DNA of 64,000 bases from Olavius algarvensis Delta 4 endosymbiont. Its GTDB lineage: Bacteria > Desulfobacterota > Desulfobacteria > Desulfobacterales > CAJINA01. Below are positions 9,828 to 18,305 of this stretch, piece after piece (the first letter of the stretch is position 1; each line of letters starts with the position of its first letter). The DNA is taken from contig CAJINA010000192.1 of NCBI GenBank assembly GCA_905176665.1, forward strand, positions 1 through 64,000, in the 5' to 3' direction. A program made the position numbers and the translations under genes. Under the pieces are notes generated by a model, which was not told where the DNA came from, did no database searches, and saw only the letters and a program-made list of their open reading frames with translations.

Positions 9828-11766
9828 GGATATTCCCCAATGGAGCGACCTCAGCTACGCCGCGCCCCTGGAAATAGGTTATGTTTCGGGCAGCGATTGC
9901 GCTACGCTGGGCCTCGCTTTCTATCTTCGTGGCGATCAATTTAATCCCCAGGCTGTCGGTAATCGTAAAAATAGCGTTCAATACCATGTCAGTTTTACCC
10001 GGATCGTCGAAAACCTCAAGGTAGTCGCGCTCGACCTTGAGGTAGGCCGGTTTCAACTCTTTCAGCAGATTCAGAGCGGTATCGTTCAGGGTAAATTGAT
10101 CGATCCCGAACTGATACCCCAGGCCATGAAACAGACCGGCCAGATCCAGGCAGATTTCAGGAGACTGGATCACGGTATTCTCATGCAATTCGAATGCCAA
10201 ACCTGACTGAACGCCTTTGCTGGCGGCCAGAAACTGCCGGAGCCACTGAAGGGCCAGGCGATCCTGGCAGAATTCAGTCGTCATGTTCACGGCCAGAATC
10301 CGCCGCGGGTGCTCCTCCAGAAAATCGACTGCCCGCTCCAGGACATATTGATCCAGCCGGTTTGCCAGGCCCAGGCTCATCACCATGGGCATAAAGAATC
10401 CGGCCCGATGCACCTGGCCCTGCCTGTCTACGAGACTGATATAAACTTCCCGGTGCAATTCCCCCTCGCTGGACAAGACTGGTTGGGCTGTCAGGCGGAA
10501 CCTGTCTTCTGCAAACGCCTTATCGATAAGCGCTTTCCATTCGGATTTACCCATGACAGCGAGTGTTTGATCTTCCCGGAAACGCTCGACGGTGCCCGGT
10601 AACTGGCTACGGGCAACGGACAAGGCGTAATCAACCTTTGAAAGCACCATATGCAGTTCATCAGCCGCACTGAATCCGGCTACCCCGCCGTGGACATTAA
10701 TAGTATCAGTAATTTCGGGCTCCAGACCGATCACCTGTAAAAAACCCTGCACAGTCGCCTCGGCTAATCCAACGGCATTTTCGGGGCTGCATCTTGGCAG
10801 TATGGCGGCAAACTCCTGCCTTGGAAAACGCGCTGCCACCGTTAGTGGATGGCAGGTGGACTCCTTTTCCAGCACCCTGGCCAGGTCATTGTAGAGCCTG
10901 TGAACAACCGGATGGCCGCCGGATATATTCAATCTTTCCATACCCGTCAACCCCAGGATAAAGACTTGTCCCTGCACCTTCAGCGTATCGCTGGCCAACA
11001 TCCGGGTTAGTTCTTTGACGAAGGAAGCGCGGTTGTGCAACCCAGTAACTGCATCACGGTCACGTAATTCCTGGAACTGGATCAGGTTTTCGAGATGACG
11101 ATTGAAAATGGTCTGCACTTTGGCCACCATCGCATTCATGGCCAGGACCACTTTTTTCAGTTCCGGCGTATCCGGTATGTCAGGGGTCAATACAAACTCA
11201 TTATTGCTGATGGCCTCGGCTTGACGCTGGATACGCGCCAGGGCCCGTAGCAGATGTTTGAGCACCAGGTAGCTGACTGAGACAGTTACACCACCCAATA
11301 CGGCAAAGAGGAAGCAGAGCTGTTTAAAGGTGGCCCATAATTTGTTATAGGCATGGCCGGTATGCCCCTCCACCTGAACGGTCCCAAAAACGGTCCAGCC
11401 ATCCATCACCTGGGATTCTGCCACAGGTATGTCCACATCAATGAACTTCAGAAACAGATCGGGAATACCTTCGACAACCAGCGGTTCATGCTTGCGGTAA
11501 ACGATATCCCCGCCCGTCCGGGTAAGGGTGATGGACTGGTAATAGCCACCGTCGTACATAGCGTTGATGCTGGTGGCAATAAACGCCTCATCCATAATAC
11601 GGGGACCTAAAGACAGTGCCAGCACGTTGGCGACGTTTTTGGCGTTGTTGTAGGTCTGGTTGGCGGTAAACTCGCGGGCGTTATTGAAGTTTATCCGCAA
11701 AACCGTGACCAGCGTGATCAAAAGCAGACAGGCTACCAAAAGTTGTATTTGCTTGAACAGACTCAT
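9820..11766 (-). CDS. lapD: LapD-like c-di-GMP receptor (periplasmic domain, HAMP, degenerate GGDEF and EAL)
   Basis: Inner-membrane signal protein of 648 residues. It has a transmembrane helix at about 6-24, a LapD/MoxY-type periplasmic domain (about 25-145), a second helix near 150-172, HAMP, then GGDEF and EAL domains. The GGDEF site reads PRQEF and the EAL site reads EVYISL, so both enzymatic motifs are lost, as in LapD, which binds c-di-GMP at the EAL domain and sequesters the LapG protease. It lies directly between lapG-like and lapB-like genes, overlapping both (4 and 8 nt). The expected role is to keep the adhesin on the cell surface when c-di-GMP is high; this is by family and context, not shown by the sequence. 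Confidence 0.92.
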   Translation of the reverse strand: MSLFKQIQLLVACLLLITLVTVLRINFNNAREFTANQTYNNAKNVANVLALSLGPRIMDEAFIATSINAMYDGGYYQSITLTRTGGDIVYRKHEPLVVEGIPDLFLKFIDVDIPVAESQVMDGWTVFGTVQVEGHTGHAYNKLWATFKQLCFLFAVLGGVTVSVSYLVLKHLLRALARIQRQAEAISNNEFVLTPDIPDTPELKKVVLAMNAMVAKVQTIFNRHLENLIQFQELRDRDAVTGLHNRASFVKELTRMLASDTLKVQGQVFILGLTGMERLNISGGHPVVHRLYNDLARVLEKESTCHPLTVAARFPRQEFAAILPRCSPENAVGLAEATVQGFLQVIGLEPEITDTINVHGGVAGFSAADELHMVLSKVDYALSVARSQLPGTVERFREDQTLAVMGKSEWKALIDKAFAEDRFRLTAQPVLSSEGELHREVYISLVDRQGQVHRAGFFMPMVMSLGLANRLDQYVLERAVDFLEEHPRRILAVNMTTEFCQDRLALQWLRQFLAASKGVQSGLAFELHENTVIQSPEICLDLAGLFHGLGYQFGIDQFTLNDTALNLLKELKPAYLKVERDYLEVFDDPGKTDMVLNAIFTITDSLGIKLIATKIESEAQRSAIAARNITYFQGRGVAEVAPLGNIHE

Positions 11767-12425
11767 TTTTCTCGCTTACGAATTTCAAGATCGATTGCCT
11801 GGAGATTACGTTGGGTTTTTAATAAATTCCTGTTAACGCGCTTTCCTAATCCCCGCTGTTTCTGCAGGTAAAGATCATTTGCCGTAAAACTGTAAACCGG
11901 AATCAGATCGTTGCGCTGAGTCGCCGGCAAAATGCGTTGGTCGTAGTTGTCCAGTACGTATGGCACCGCTCCCGGCTGCTGGTAATAGGTTACAACCAGA
12001 TGAGCGGCCTCCGGATAGCCGATCGCTTTGACGTAGGTCAGGAAGAGCTTTTGTTCCGGTACGCCCAGTTGCACCATGGTTAAAAATTTCGCGACGGCAA
12101 AATCTTCGCAATCGCCCTGACCCTTTCCGAGAAACTCCAGCCGGCTGGCCCAGTAGTCCTTTTTCTGCCAGGTATCCATGTCAGGGCTGAATTCAAGCTG
12201 GTTAAAGAACCGGTTCACGGCTACCACTATCTTGTCTTCCGGGGATGACACCATTGTGTCCATCATGACAAGCAGGCTGTTCAGGCGTTTGACCGCCTGT
12301 TCACCGTAAGCCTTATTCAAAGTGGCGATGCGTTCTTCCGGCACAAAGAAACTCAGGGCTGTTTCCGCGGCCACAACCAGGATGGAGACATGGAAGATAA
12401 CTAGGATGTATTTGATGGCAGCCAT
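11763..12425 (-). CDS. lapG: LapG-like periplasmic cysteine protease (BTLCP, transglutaminase-like)
   Basis: Protease of 220 residues that in Lap systems cuts the adhesin N-terminus and releases it from the surface. An N-terminal hydrophobic segment (about 5-27) directs export. The Cys-His-Asp triad of the bacterial transglutaminase-like family is visible: C106 in GQGDCEDFA, H142 in AHLVV and D159 in VLDN. The calcium-binding acidic residues around the catalytic Cys are also present. Its start overlaps the stop of the TolC-OmpA gene by 1 nt (TAATG) and its end overlaps the lapD-like start by 4 nt, so it sits inside a tightly coupled operon. Confidence 0.93.
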   Translation of the reverse strand: MAAIKYILVIFHVSILVVAAETALSFFVPEERIATLNKAYGEQAVKRLNSLLVMMDTMVSSPEDKIVVAVNRFFNQLEFSPDMDTWQKKDYWASRLEFLGKGQGDCEDFAVAKFLTMVQLGVPEQKLFLTYVKAIGYPEAAHLVVTYYQQPGAVPYVLDNYDQRILPATQRNDLIPVYSFTANDLYLQKQRGLGKRVNRNLLKTQRNLQAIDLEIRKREK

Positions 12426-15424
12426 TAATCACGTTGCATTCTGGTTAACTTAAACTCAATACGCCGATTTTTCCGCTTGCCCTCTTCCGTTGTGTTGGGC
12501 GCAATCGGGTCGTACTCGCCCCGGCCCGTAACGGTTAGACGTGTGCTGGCAACACCCAATTGGATTAACTCGTCAGCCACCCTCTGGGCTCTTGCCTGGG
12601 AAAGCTTCTGGTTGTGGGCCGCACTGGCGGTGTTGTCGGTATGACCGATCACTTCAATCTCGAAATCAGCGGCCGCCATCAATTGCGGCGCGATGTGCTT
12701 CAGGACGATGCGCGCATCCGGGTTCAGTTTGGCTGAATCCGAGGCAAACGTAATGAGATCCATATGGATGGACTGTTTCGGCCGCGTGCGATCGATCTTC
12801 AGGTCCAACGCTGCGGGGGTCCCTTCTGCAGGTACGATATAGCGACTCATTGCATCCCCGGGTGCGGCCGTATCGAGCTTGGATTCTCCGGGGCCGGCAG
12901 CGGGTGCCTCTTCAGTATGCGGATCGGTCTTCTTGCGCAATCTGAACTCGATGCGGCGATTCTGGCGTTTGCCGTCTTCCGTCAGGTTGGAGGCGATCGG
13001 CGCATCTTCACCCCGTCCGTAGGCGGACAGTCGCTCCGGATCGACCCCCAGCTTGATCAGTTCGGCATGCACCGCACGGGCCCGGGCCTCGGAAAGTCTC
13101 TGGTTGTGGATGGCACTGGCCGTACTGTCGGTGTGACCAATGACTTCGATATGAAAATCTTGCTCCGCTTTCAGCTGTTCTGCAATTGGTACCAGCATCT
13201 GACGTGTTTGGGCGGTAAGCACAGCCGAATCCGAGGCAAAGGCCAGGATATCCAGGTGGATGGATTGCACCCTTTTCGCGGGGTCGATGTTCAGATTCAG
13301 CTCGGGCGGAATGTCGATCTCAGGTGCCTTTTTTAAATCCGGTACGGGGGTATCCGGCTTCGGCTGGAGGGCGGACGGGGGCGGTTCCACAACTTGCGGA
13401 CCGGGCCGGGGAACCTCAGGGAGCGGTTGGGCAACCGGCGGAGCAGCCGGCCCTTCTTCAGCAACCCGCGGGTCGTCGTGATCGGACTTTTTCTGCAGCC
13501 GGAACTCTATCCGCCGGTTCTTTCGCTTTCCTTCTTCAGTATCATTGGATGCGATGGGTTCATGTTCACCCTTGCCGCGAGCCACCAACCGGGCTTTGGA
13601 CACGCCTAAGTTGATCAACTCATCGTAGACGCTTAATGCGCGGGCCAGCGAAAGCTTGCGGTTGTGTTCGGCACTGGCGGTACTGTCAGTGTGGCCGATG
13701 ACTTCGATATAAAAATCTTCAGCGGCTTTCAGTTGATCCGCTATCGGGACCAGCATCTGCCGCGTCTCTTCGGTCAGCGCCGCTGAGTCGGAATCAAAAT
13801 AAATGATATCCATGTGGATGGATTGCTTGTCCTTGGTTTTGTCAATCTTCAGATTCAGCTCCTCCGGCGTGCCCTCCTCGGGCAGGATATAGGGGCTGAG
13901 ATCTTTGGGTTCCTGATAACCGACTGTAAAAACCTTCTCCTGGGCACATCCTGAAAATTCTGTCCGGGTACCCAACACGGTGTTGTCGCACTGATCGGTC
14001 ACATCCTGGACCGAATCAAAATCGCGGTTCGGGTCCAGTTCTTCATACCCTTTCAGGTCGTAAAGCTTTTTGGGCGGCAATTGCATGTGATCCCGCAGCC
14101 CCGTATCGTATTCATGCAGCATGAGACCGGTGGCCTGGGAAATGCGATAGTAGGCGGTCAAATGTGAAAACCGCGACTCGGCATTGGCGTTTTTGGCGGA
14201 ATTGTATTCGTTTTCCATGTTGAGCAGGTCGAGCAGGGTGCGGCGCCCGACGAAATATTCATCTTTGAATGCTTCCAGGGTTTGCAGGCTCAGATCGACA
14301 TGGTCCTGCAGATATTTGCGCTTGTGTTCCTCCGCTTGCAAAATGTTCCAGACCAGTCGGGCCGTCTGGTTGACATTACGGCGCTCCACATAGGCCCGCT
14401 GGTATTCTTTGTGCAGCTCTCCGTAGCTTCTCCCTTTTTCACCTTTACGGACCCCACCGTCAAAAAAGGTGTAGTTCAACTTGAGCATCGCCGACGCCTG
14501 GTCGGTCTCCCCCGGGTCGCCATTGGTGTTCTCCCGATGCTGGGCTTTCAATTCCAAGTCCAGCGTGGGCCAATAATCGGCTTTGGCTTTCTGGTGACTG
14601 TATTTACGGACCTGGATATTATATTTGGCAACCTCCAGGGCCGGATGGTGGCGTAAGGCTAAATCGACGTTTTCTTCTACGGTGGCCGGGAATTGATATT
14701 TAGGTTTGGGCATCACAAATTGCTCAGGCTTGATCAGGCGGCCGAATTGCCGGTGAAATTGGACCACGGCCTGATTTAAATCCTGCTGCTTCGAAACATA
14801 GTTGCCCCGGGCTAGCGCCAGGCGAGCTTCCGAGTTGTTTAAGTCCGAAATACGTTGGAACCCGGCGGCTGTCTTCTCCTTGACCTGATCGAGTATTTTC
14901 TCCTGGGTAAGAACGTTTTCCTCAGAGTATTTCAACAACTGGCGGGCTTGCAGTACCTGAATATAAGCTTCAGCCGTCTCCAGGAAAACGCGGTTGGCCA
15001 CATTCTCCACCTCGTAGGCCGCGGACAGAATACGGGCATCGGTTTCATTGACAAAGGCCTTGGTTCTTCCGCCACTCCACAAGTTCTGCCGGGCGTACAG
15101 GGTCGCCGTAGCCGAATTTAGGTCCTCACGGGTGTTACCGGTTTGGACCCCATCGGTAACTTCAGGGCCGGCGGCCAGTTCGGTCCCCACCGTAGGCCAG
15201 TAACCGGCCGTGGCAATGGAGCGTTCCGCCTTGACACTGTGGTAACGCTCGATAGCCTCCAATATTTCAGGATTGGTTTTGGTGACAACCTCCAACACCT
15301 CATGCAGCGGCATGAGTGGTACTTCATTCTCAGCGTTAACGCTGGTACCCGCAGTTCCATTTAGAAAAAGCACAACGAGCAGCAAGTAGGCCGGCAGCCA
15401 GATGGATTTCGATAGACTATGCAA
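12425..15424 (-). CDS. TolC-family outer-membrane channel fused to three OmpA peptidoglycan-binding domains
   Basis: Outer-membrane channel of 999 residues for the type I secretion system. A signal peptide (about 1-30) is followed by a TolC/OEP domain (about 40-440, with coiled-coil repeats such as LDLLNMENEYNSAKNANAE). Three OmpA-like domains lie at about 540-645, 720-830 and 885-998. Each has a D-ASDSA/DSDSA start, EVIGHTDSTAS or HTDNTAS, and the NRRIEF(R/K)L end, and Pro-rich linkers separate them. TolC proteins are normally 430-480 residues; a single OmpA extension would be less surprising than three. The start is TTG with SD GGAG seven nt upstream; no ATG fits the signal peptide. It is the first gene of the operon. 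The OmpA domains should anchor the channel to peptidoglycan. Confidence 0.93.
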   Translation of the reverse strand: MHSLSKSIWLPAYLLLVVLFLNGTAGTSVNAENEVPLMPLHEVLEVVTKTNPEILEAIERYHSVKAERSIATAGYWPTVGTELAAGPEVTDGVQTGNTREDLNSATATLYARQNLWSGGRTKAFVNETDARILSAAYEVENVANRVFLETAEAYIQVLQARQLLKYSEENVLTQEKILDQVKEKTAAGFQRISDLNNSEARLALARGNYVSKQQDLNQAVVQFHRQFGRLIKPEQFVMPKPKYQFPATVEENVDLALRHHPALEVAKYNIQVRKYSHQKAKADYWPTLDLELKAQHRENTNGDPGETDQASAMLKLNYTFFDGGVRKGEKGRSYGELHKEYQRAYVERRNVNQTARLVWNILQAEEHKRKYLQDHVDLSLQTLEAFKDEYFVGRRTLLDLLNMENEYNSAKNANAESRFSHLTAYYRISQATGLMLHEYDTGLRDHMQLPPKKLYDLKGYEELDPNRDFDSVQDVTDQCDNTVLGTRTEFSGCAQEKVFTVGYQEPKDLSPYILPEEGTPEELNLKIDKTKDKQSIHMDIIYFDSDSAALTEETRQMLVPIADQLKAAEDFYIEVIGHTDSTASAEHNRKLSLARALSVYDELINLGVSKARLVARGKGEHEPIASNDTEEGKRKNRRIEFRLQKKSDHDDPRVAEEGPAAPPVAQPLPEVPRPGPQVVEPPPSALQPKPDTPVPDLKKAPEIDIPPELNLNIDPAKRVQSIHLDILAFASDSAVLTAQTRQMLVPIAEQLKAEQDFHIEVIGHTDSTASAIHNQRLSEARARAVHAELIKLGVDPERLSAYGRGEDAPIASNLTEDGKRQNRRIEFRLRKKTDPHTEEAPAAGPGESKLDTAAPGDAMSRYIVPAEGTPAALDLKIDRTRPKQSIHMDLITFASDSAKLNPDARIVLKHIAPQLMAAADFEIEVIGHTDNTASAAHNQKLSQARAQRVADELIQLGVASTRLTVTGRGEYDPIAPNTTEEGKRKNRRIEFKLTRMQRD

Positions 15425-15438
15425 TTTAAAGCTCCACG

Positions 15439-15467
15439 TTTATATACCGGTCAATAACATTGGTCAA
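15439..15467 (-). promoter_or_regulatory. Sigma70-type promoter of the Lap-type operon
   Basis: On the minus strand, TTGACC (15467-15462) is followed by a 17-nt spacer and TATAAA (15444-15439). The predicted transcription start falls only about 8-10 nt before the TTG start, almost on the Shine-Dalgarno sequence, so the true start site or the true start codon may differ slightly. Confidence 0.5.
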
Positions 15468-15948
15468 ACCAACCCGATTCGGCAACGATCGCATTCAAAA
15501 GTCTCCCGCCACTTCAATGAACACACTAAATTGCATTGTATATCATAAATTTCAATCTGTTACAAACAAACAGCCATTAATTGTACTATCCGCATTTTTA
15601 CTAAAAGCTTTAGTTATCAAAAAATCATGAGGACCCTTTGAGCTGAGAATAGTCTCACAAGATACAAATAGCCACCTAAATAGCGTCCCGAATGCGTCCC
15701 TTTTGTTGAAGCCCATCTGTGCCAGTTGCCTGTGGGGGCGCATCTGTTGGATATGAATATAGGTGCTATGAATGGACGTTGGAAGGTCCCCGCGATGGGC
15801 CCGCAGGCGGCCTAAAAGGGGATGGATATCAGGCAACCTGTGGATGTGAAAATCTAAAACACCGGATAGTTACGGCACTGCCCGCATGGGTCGCTGCCTG
15901 GATGGGTCCGGTGGTAATCAGGAGAAATGGATCCGTGCTGAGATGGAC
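15468..15948. other. Intergenic stretch with no gene recognised
   Basis: About 480 nt. The left 150 nt are AT-rich, as expected upstream of a promoter. The right part (15700-15948) is GC-richer with GGGTCC/GGGCCC-type patches. A minus-strand reading frame of 94 codons (15552-15836) has no family resemblance I can name and no good ribosome-binding site. I could not fold the region into a known RNA class. Confidence 0.4.
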
Positions 15949-16200
15949 CTACTTTCTGAAAACCGCCCACTCCCGGCGCGGCACCGTGTGGTCAAATGTC
16001 CAGCCCTGAAAAGCCATGTCATTTAACTGCTTTTCATACTCATACACCGTGTTGGCGGTTCCGATGGAAACGACCTTGTACTTATATATCTTGGCGGCGC
16101 TGGCCGGCACGGGTCCGGGCAATAGCCGCCCGGTCAAGACGATAGTAAAGGTGATCGCAAGTACAATAATTACCGATTTGAACAACTTGATCTGTCTCAT
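15949..16200 (-). CDS. Small secreted DUF4177-like protein
   Basis: An 83-residue protein. The start chosen is the ATG at 16200 (MRQIKLFKSV), preceded by AAAGG eight nt upstream; a longer frame exists but its extra N-terminus is low-complexity and has no ribosome-binding site. An N-terminal hydrophobic segment (about 9-28) followed by PASAA is a signal peptide. The mature part reads YKYKVVSIG, YEYEKQLNDMAFQGWTFDH and WAVFRK, the pattern of DUF4177 proteins. Function is unknown. It is isolated, with a palindromic motif 175 nt upstream that resembles those before bamA and dctP. Confidence 0.72.
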   Translation of the reverse strand: MRQIKLFKSVIIVLAITFTIVLTGRLLPGPVPASAAKIYKYKVVSIGTANTVYEYEKQLNDMAFQGWTFDHTVPRREWAVFRK

Positions 16201-16692
16201 GACATTACCTTTCGACAATAGTTGCCTGTGTAAACCAGGGTGGGTTCCGGCACGGTAGAAACTGCCCGCATTGAACCTATGATTTAATACCACAGCCCGT
16301 AAAAAATACAAACGCATTGATATCTCCGGGCGCTCTGGAACTGCTCCGACGGTAGACCACCGAAAACGAGATCTAGCTACGATGCAGCTAAAATTCATCT
16401 TGACCGCCAACCGCGATCATGTTAACCAGATGAATACAAAAAAATATAAGCACTGGAAATACCATGGAATTTAATGACCAGCCGGTAATGTAAAACTGGG
16501 TGCCGGTTGGACAAAGCGGCAAATCGTCACCTAAACCCAAACAGGTTGACCGCAGCATTAGCATTTGCCTTAACGTGTTTGGAGCGTGTCAGGGGCACTT
16601 TGACAGGCCTCAATCACGATATTCCCAAATGTATCTCCCGTTTCCCCGATGTATATATTGCGCTATGAATTGATTTCAGCGAGGTAACGACC
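16201..16692. other. Intergenic stretch upstream of DUF4177 and DUF2080 genes
   Basis: About 490 nt between divergent small genes. It contains the AGCT-N7-AGCT motif at 16375-16389. Apart from this no promoter pair, hairpin or open frame stands out. Confidence 0.4.
16375..16389. promoter_or_regulatory. AGCT-N7-AGCT palindrome, possible operator (third, weakest copy)
   Basis: The sequence is AGCTACGATGCAGCT. Read on the minus strand it matches the bamA-upstream motif at 13 of 15 positions. It is not next to a TTGACA box and lies 175 nt from the DUF4177 start, so it may be a chance match: about one AGCT-N7-AGCT is expected at random in 64 kb. Confidence 0.3.
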
Positions 16693-16875
16693 GTGTCTGA
16701 AGATGAAAAGAGTTCTGAAAACAGAGCACCGGAGAGACCGCCGAGCCGCGTCAAATTCGAAGTCTACGGCGAAGAAATGATAGAGAAAAAGGTGAAATCC
16801 AGCGGCAACAGCGGTCGGGTTTACCTGCCCCCCAACTGGGTGGGACACCAGGTAAAAATCATCAGGATCGATTAG
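16693..16875 (+). CDS. DUF2080-like small protein (AbrB-fold-like C-terminus)
   Basis: A 60-residue protein with a GTG start preceded by GAGG. The C-terminal half (VKSSGNSGRVYLPPNWVG then VKIIRID) matches the DUF2080 pattern, described in databases as transposon-encoded and resembling swapped-hairpin AbrB DNA-binding domains. The N-terminal 20 residues are charged and likely flexible. No transposase or inverted repeats are visible nearby. An acetyltransferase gene follows after 14 nt and may be co-transcribed. Confidence 0.7.
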   Translation: MSEDEKSSENRAPERPPSRVKFEVYGEEMIEKKVKSSGNSGRVYLPPNWVGHQVKIIRID

Positions 16876-16889
16876 AAGGGAATAGAATA

Positions 16890-17324
16890 GTGGAAAAGCT
16901 TGTTATCAGAAAACTGCAGGCAGGCGATGCATTGAGAGTCGGTCATATCTGCGCCGACATCACCCAGACTCCCGTAGCTGAAGATTTTGTTCAGATGCTC
17001 ACCGAACAGCCGCTAAAGAAAGAAGATCTCAGTTTTGTGGCCGAGTTGGACGGCGAAGTGATCGGTTATATGATCAGCACCATCATGTCCGGCATCTTCG
17101 GCATAAAAAGAAGCGCCTGGATATCAACCATGGGGGTTGCTCCGGCCTACATGGGGCAGGGTATTGGTGAAAAACTGGCCCAGGAAACTTTTCGCATGGC
17201 CAAAGAGGCGGGGCTTCAGGATATCTACACCTCCGTTCAGTGGGATTCCCCGGACCTGCTTTCCTATTTTAAGACCATGGGGTTCGATAGAAGCAAATTC
17301 ATCAATTTGATAAAAAGGTTCTAA
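16890..17324 (+). CDS. GNAT-family N-acetyltransferase
   Basis: A 144-residue acetyltransferase with a GTG start. It shows the GNAT core: FVAELDGEVIGYM (beta strands 3-4), then ISTMGVAPAYMGQGIGEKL, the acetyl-CoA pyrophosphate-binding loop (Q/R-x-x-G-x-G/A), and a C-terminal SPDLLSYFKTMGFDRS. Substrate cannot be told from sequence; it could be an amino group of a protein, amino acid or small molecule. It lies 14 nt after the DUF2080 gene. Confidence 0.85.
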   Translation: MEKLVIRKLQAGDALRVGHICADITQTPVAEDFVQMLTEQPLKKEDLSFVAELDGEVIGYMISTIMSGIFGIKRSAWISTMGVAPAYMGQGIGEKLAQETFRMAKEAGLQDIYTSVQWDSPDLLSYFKTMGFDRSKFINLIKRF

Positions 17325-17363
17325 GGGGGTGCCTTCAGTCCCCCGGCACATCCGGTTGAATTG

Positions 17364-18296
17364 CTAACCGGTTGTTTCAATTTTCTTCAAATTGTCAATC
17401 ACCTTGCCGGCCGTGGCCACAAAGCCGGAAACATCGGACAGGGAGGATGGGATAATAAGGGTGTTGCTCTCCTTGGCCAATTTTCCGAATTCAGAAATAT
17501 ATTGTTCGGCAATGCGCAGGTTAACCGCATCTGCCCCGCCCTCTTTCTGGATTGCAGTCGCAATGCTGGTCAGGCCAAGCGCAGTCGCCGCCGCCACTTT
17601 TTCGATTTCAGCAGCCCGGCCTTCCGCCTCATTTATCCGCTTTTGCTTCTCACCTTCTGATTCCGCTATCATGGCCTGTCGCTTGCCCTCGGCCCGATTG
17701 ATTTCGGACTGTTTATCCCCTTCCGATTCGGCAATGGTCGCCCGCTTGTCCCGCTCCGCACGCATCTGTTTTTCCATGGCTTCGATGATACTCTGCGGCG
17801 GCATAATGTCTTTAATTTCATAACGGGTAACTTTGACGCCCCACGGGTCACTGGCCTCATCTACGGCATGAACCACCTTGGTATTGATGGTATCGCGGGC
17901 TTCGAAAGTCCCATCCAGGTCAAAGGTGCCGAAAACACTGCGCATGGTCGTCTGGGCCAGTTGGGCTACGGCGTATTTATAATCTTCGATTCCGTACGCG
18001 GACTTCTGGGCATCGATCACCTGCAGATATAGGATCCCGTCGACATCGATAGAGACATTGTCCTTCGTGATACAAGTCTGCTGGGCCACATCCAGGGCTT
18101 CCTCTTTCAGGGAGCGTTTGTAGGCCACCCGGTCGAAAAACGGAATCAGAATATGAAACCCCGCCTCAAGCGTCCGGTTGTACTTGCCCAGTCTTTCAAT
18201 AACAAACGCCATTCGCTGGGGGACAATCCGTATGGTTTTAGCAAACGCGACCACAACCAAGACCGCCAGCCCTATACCAAAAATTGACAGTTCCAT
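17364..18296 (-). CDS. SPFH/Band-7 (stomatin/paraslipin) membrane protein
   Basis: A 310-residue membrane scaffold protein. One N-terminal membrane segment (about 3-22) is followed by the Band-7 domain (VPQRMAFVIERLGKYNRTLEAGFHILIPFFDRVAYKRSLKEEALDV) and a long alpha-helical stretch rich in E/K/R/A (about 195-250, AERDKRATIAESEGDKQSEINRAEGKRQA). This is the QmcA/paraslipin type that forms multimeric membrane microdomains. It follows the NfeD gene by 9 nt on the same strand, the classic NfeD-SPFH pairing. Start ATG has SD GGAGG. Confidence 0.93.
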   Translation of the reverse strand: MELSIFGIGLAVLVVVAFAKTIRIVPQRMAFVIERLGKYNRTLEAGFHILIPFFDRVAYKRSLKEEALDVAQQTCITKDNVSIDVDGILYLQVIDAQKSAYGIEDYKYAVAQLAQTTMRSVFGTFDLDGTFEARDTINTKVVHAVDEASDPWGVKVTRYEIKDIMPPQSIIEAMEKQMRAERDKRATIAESEGDKQSEINRAEGKRQAMIAESEGEKQKRINEAEGRAAEIEKVAAATALGLTSIATAIQKEGGADAVNLRIAEQYISEFGKLAKESNTLIIPSSLSDVSGFVATAGKVIDNLKKIETTG

Positions 18297-18305
18297 ATAT
18301 GCCTC

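Noticed and set aside
15552-15836. Minus-strand frame of 94 codons upstream of the TolC-OmpA gene
   Set aside because: No ribosome-binding site, no family resemblance; left as unassigned intergenic sequence.
15700-15948. c-di-GMP riboswitch or other structured RNA before the adhesion operon
   Set aside because: The conserved GEMM sequence elements are absent and the GC-rich patches did not fold into a known class by eye.
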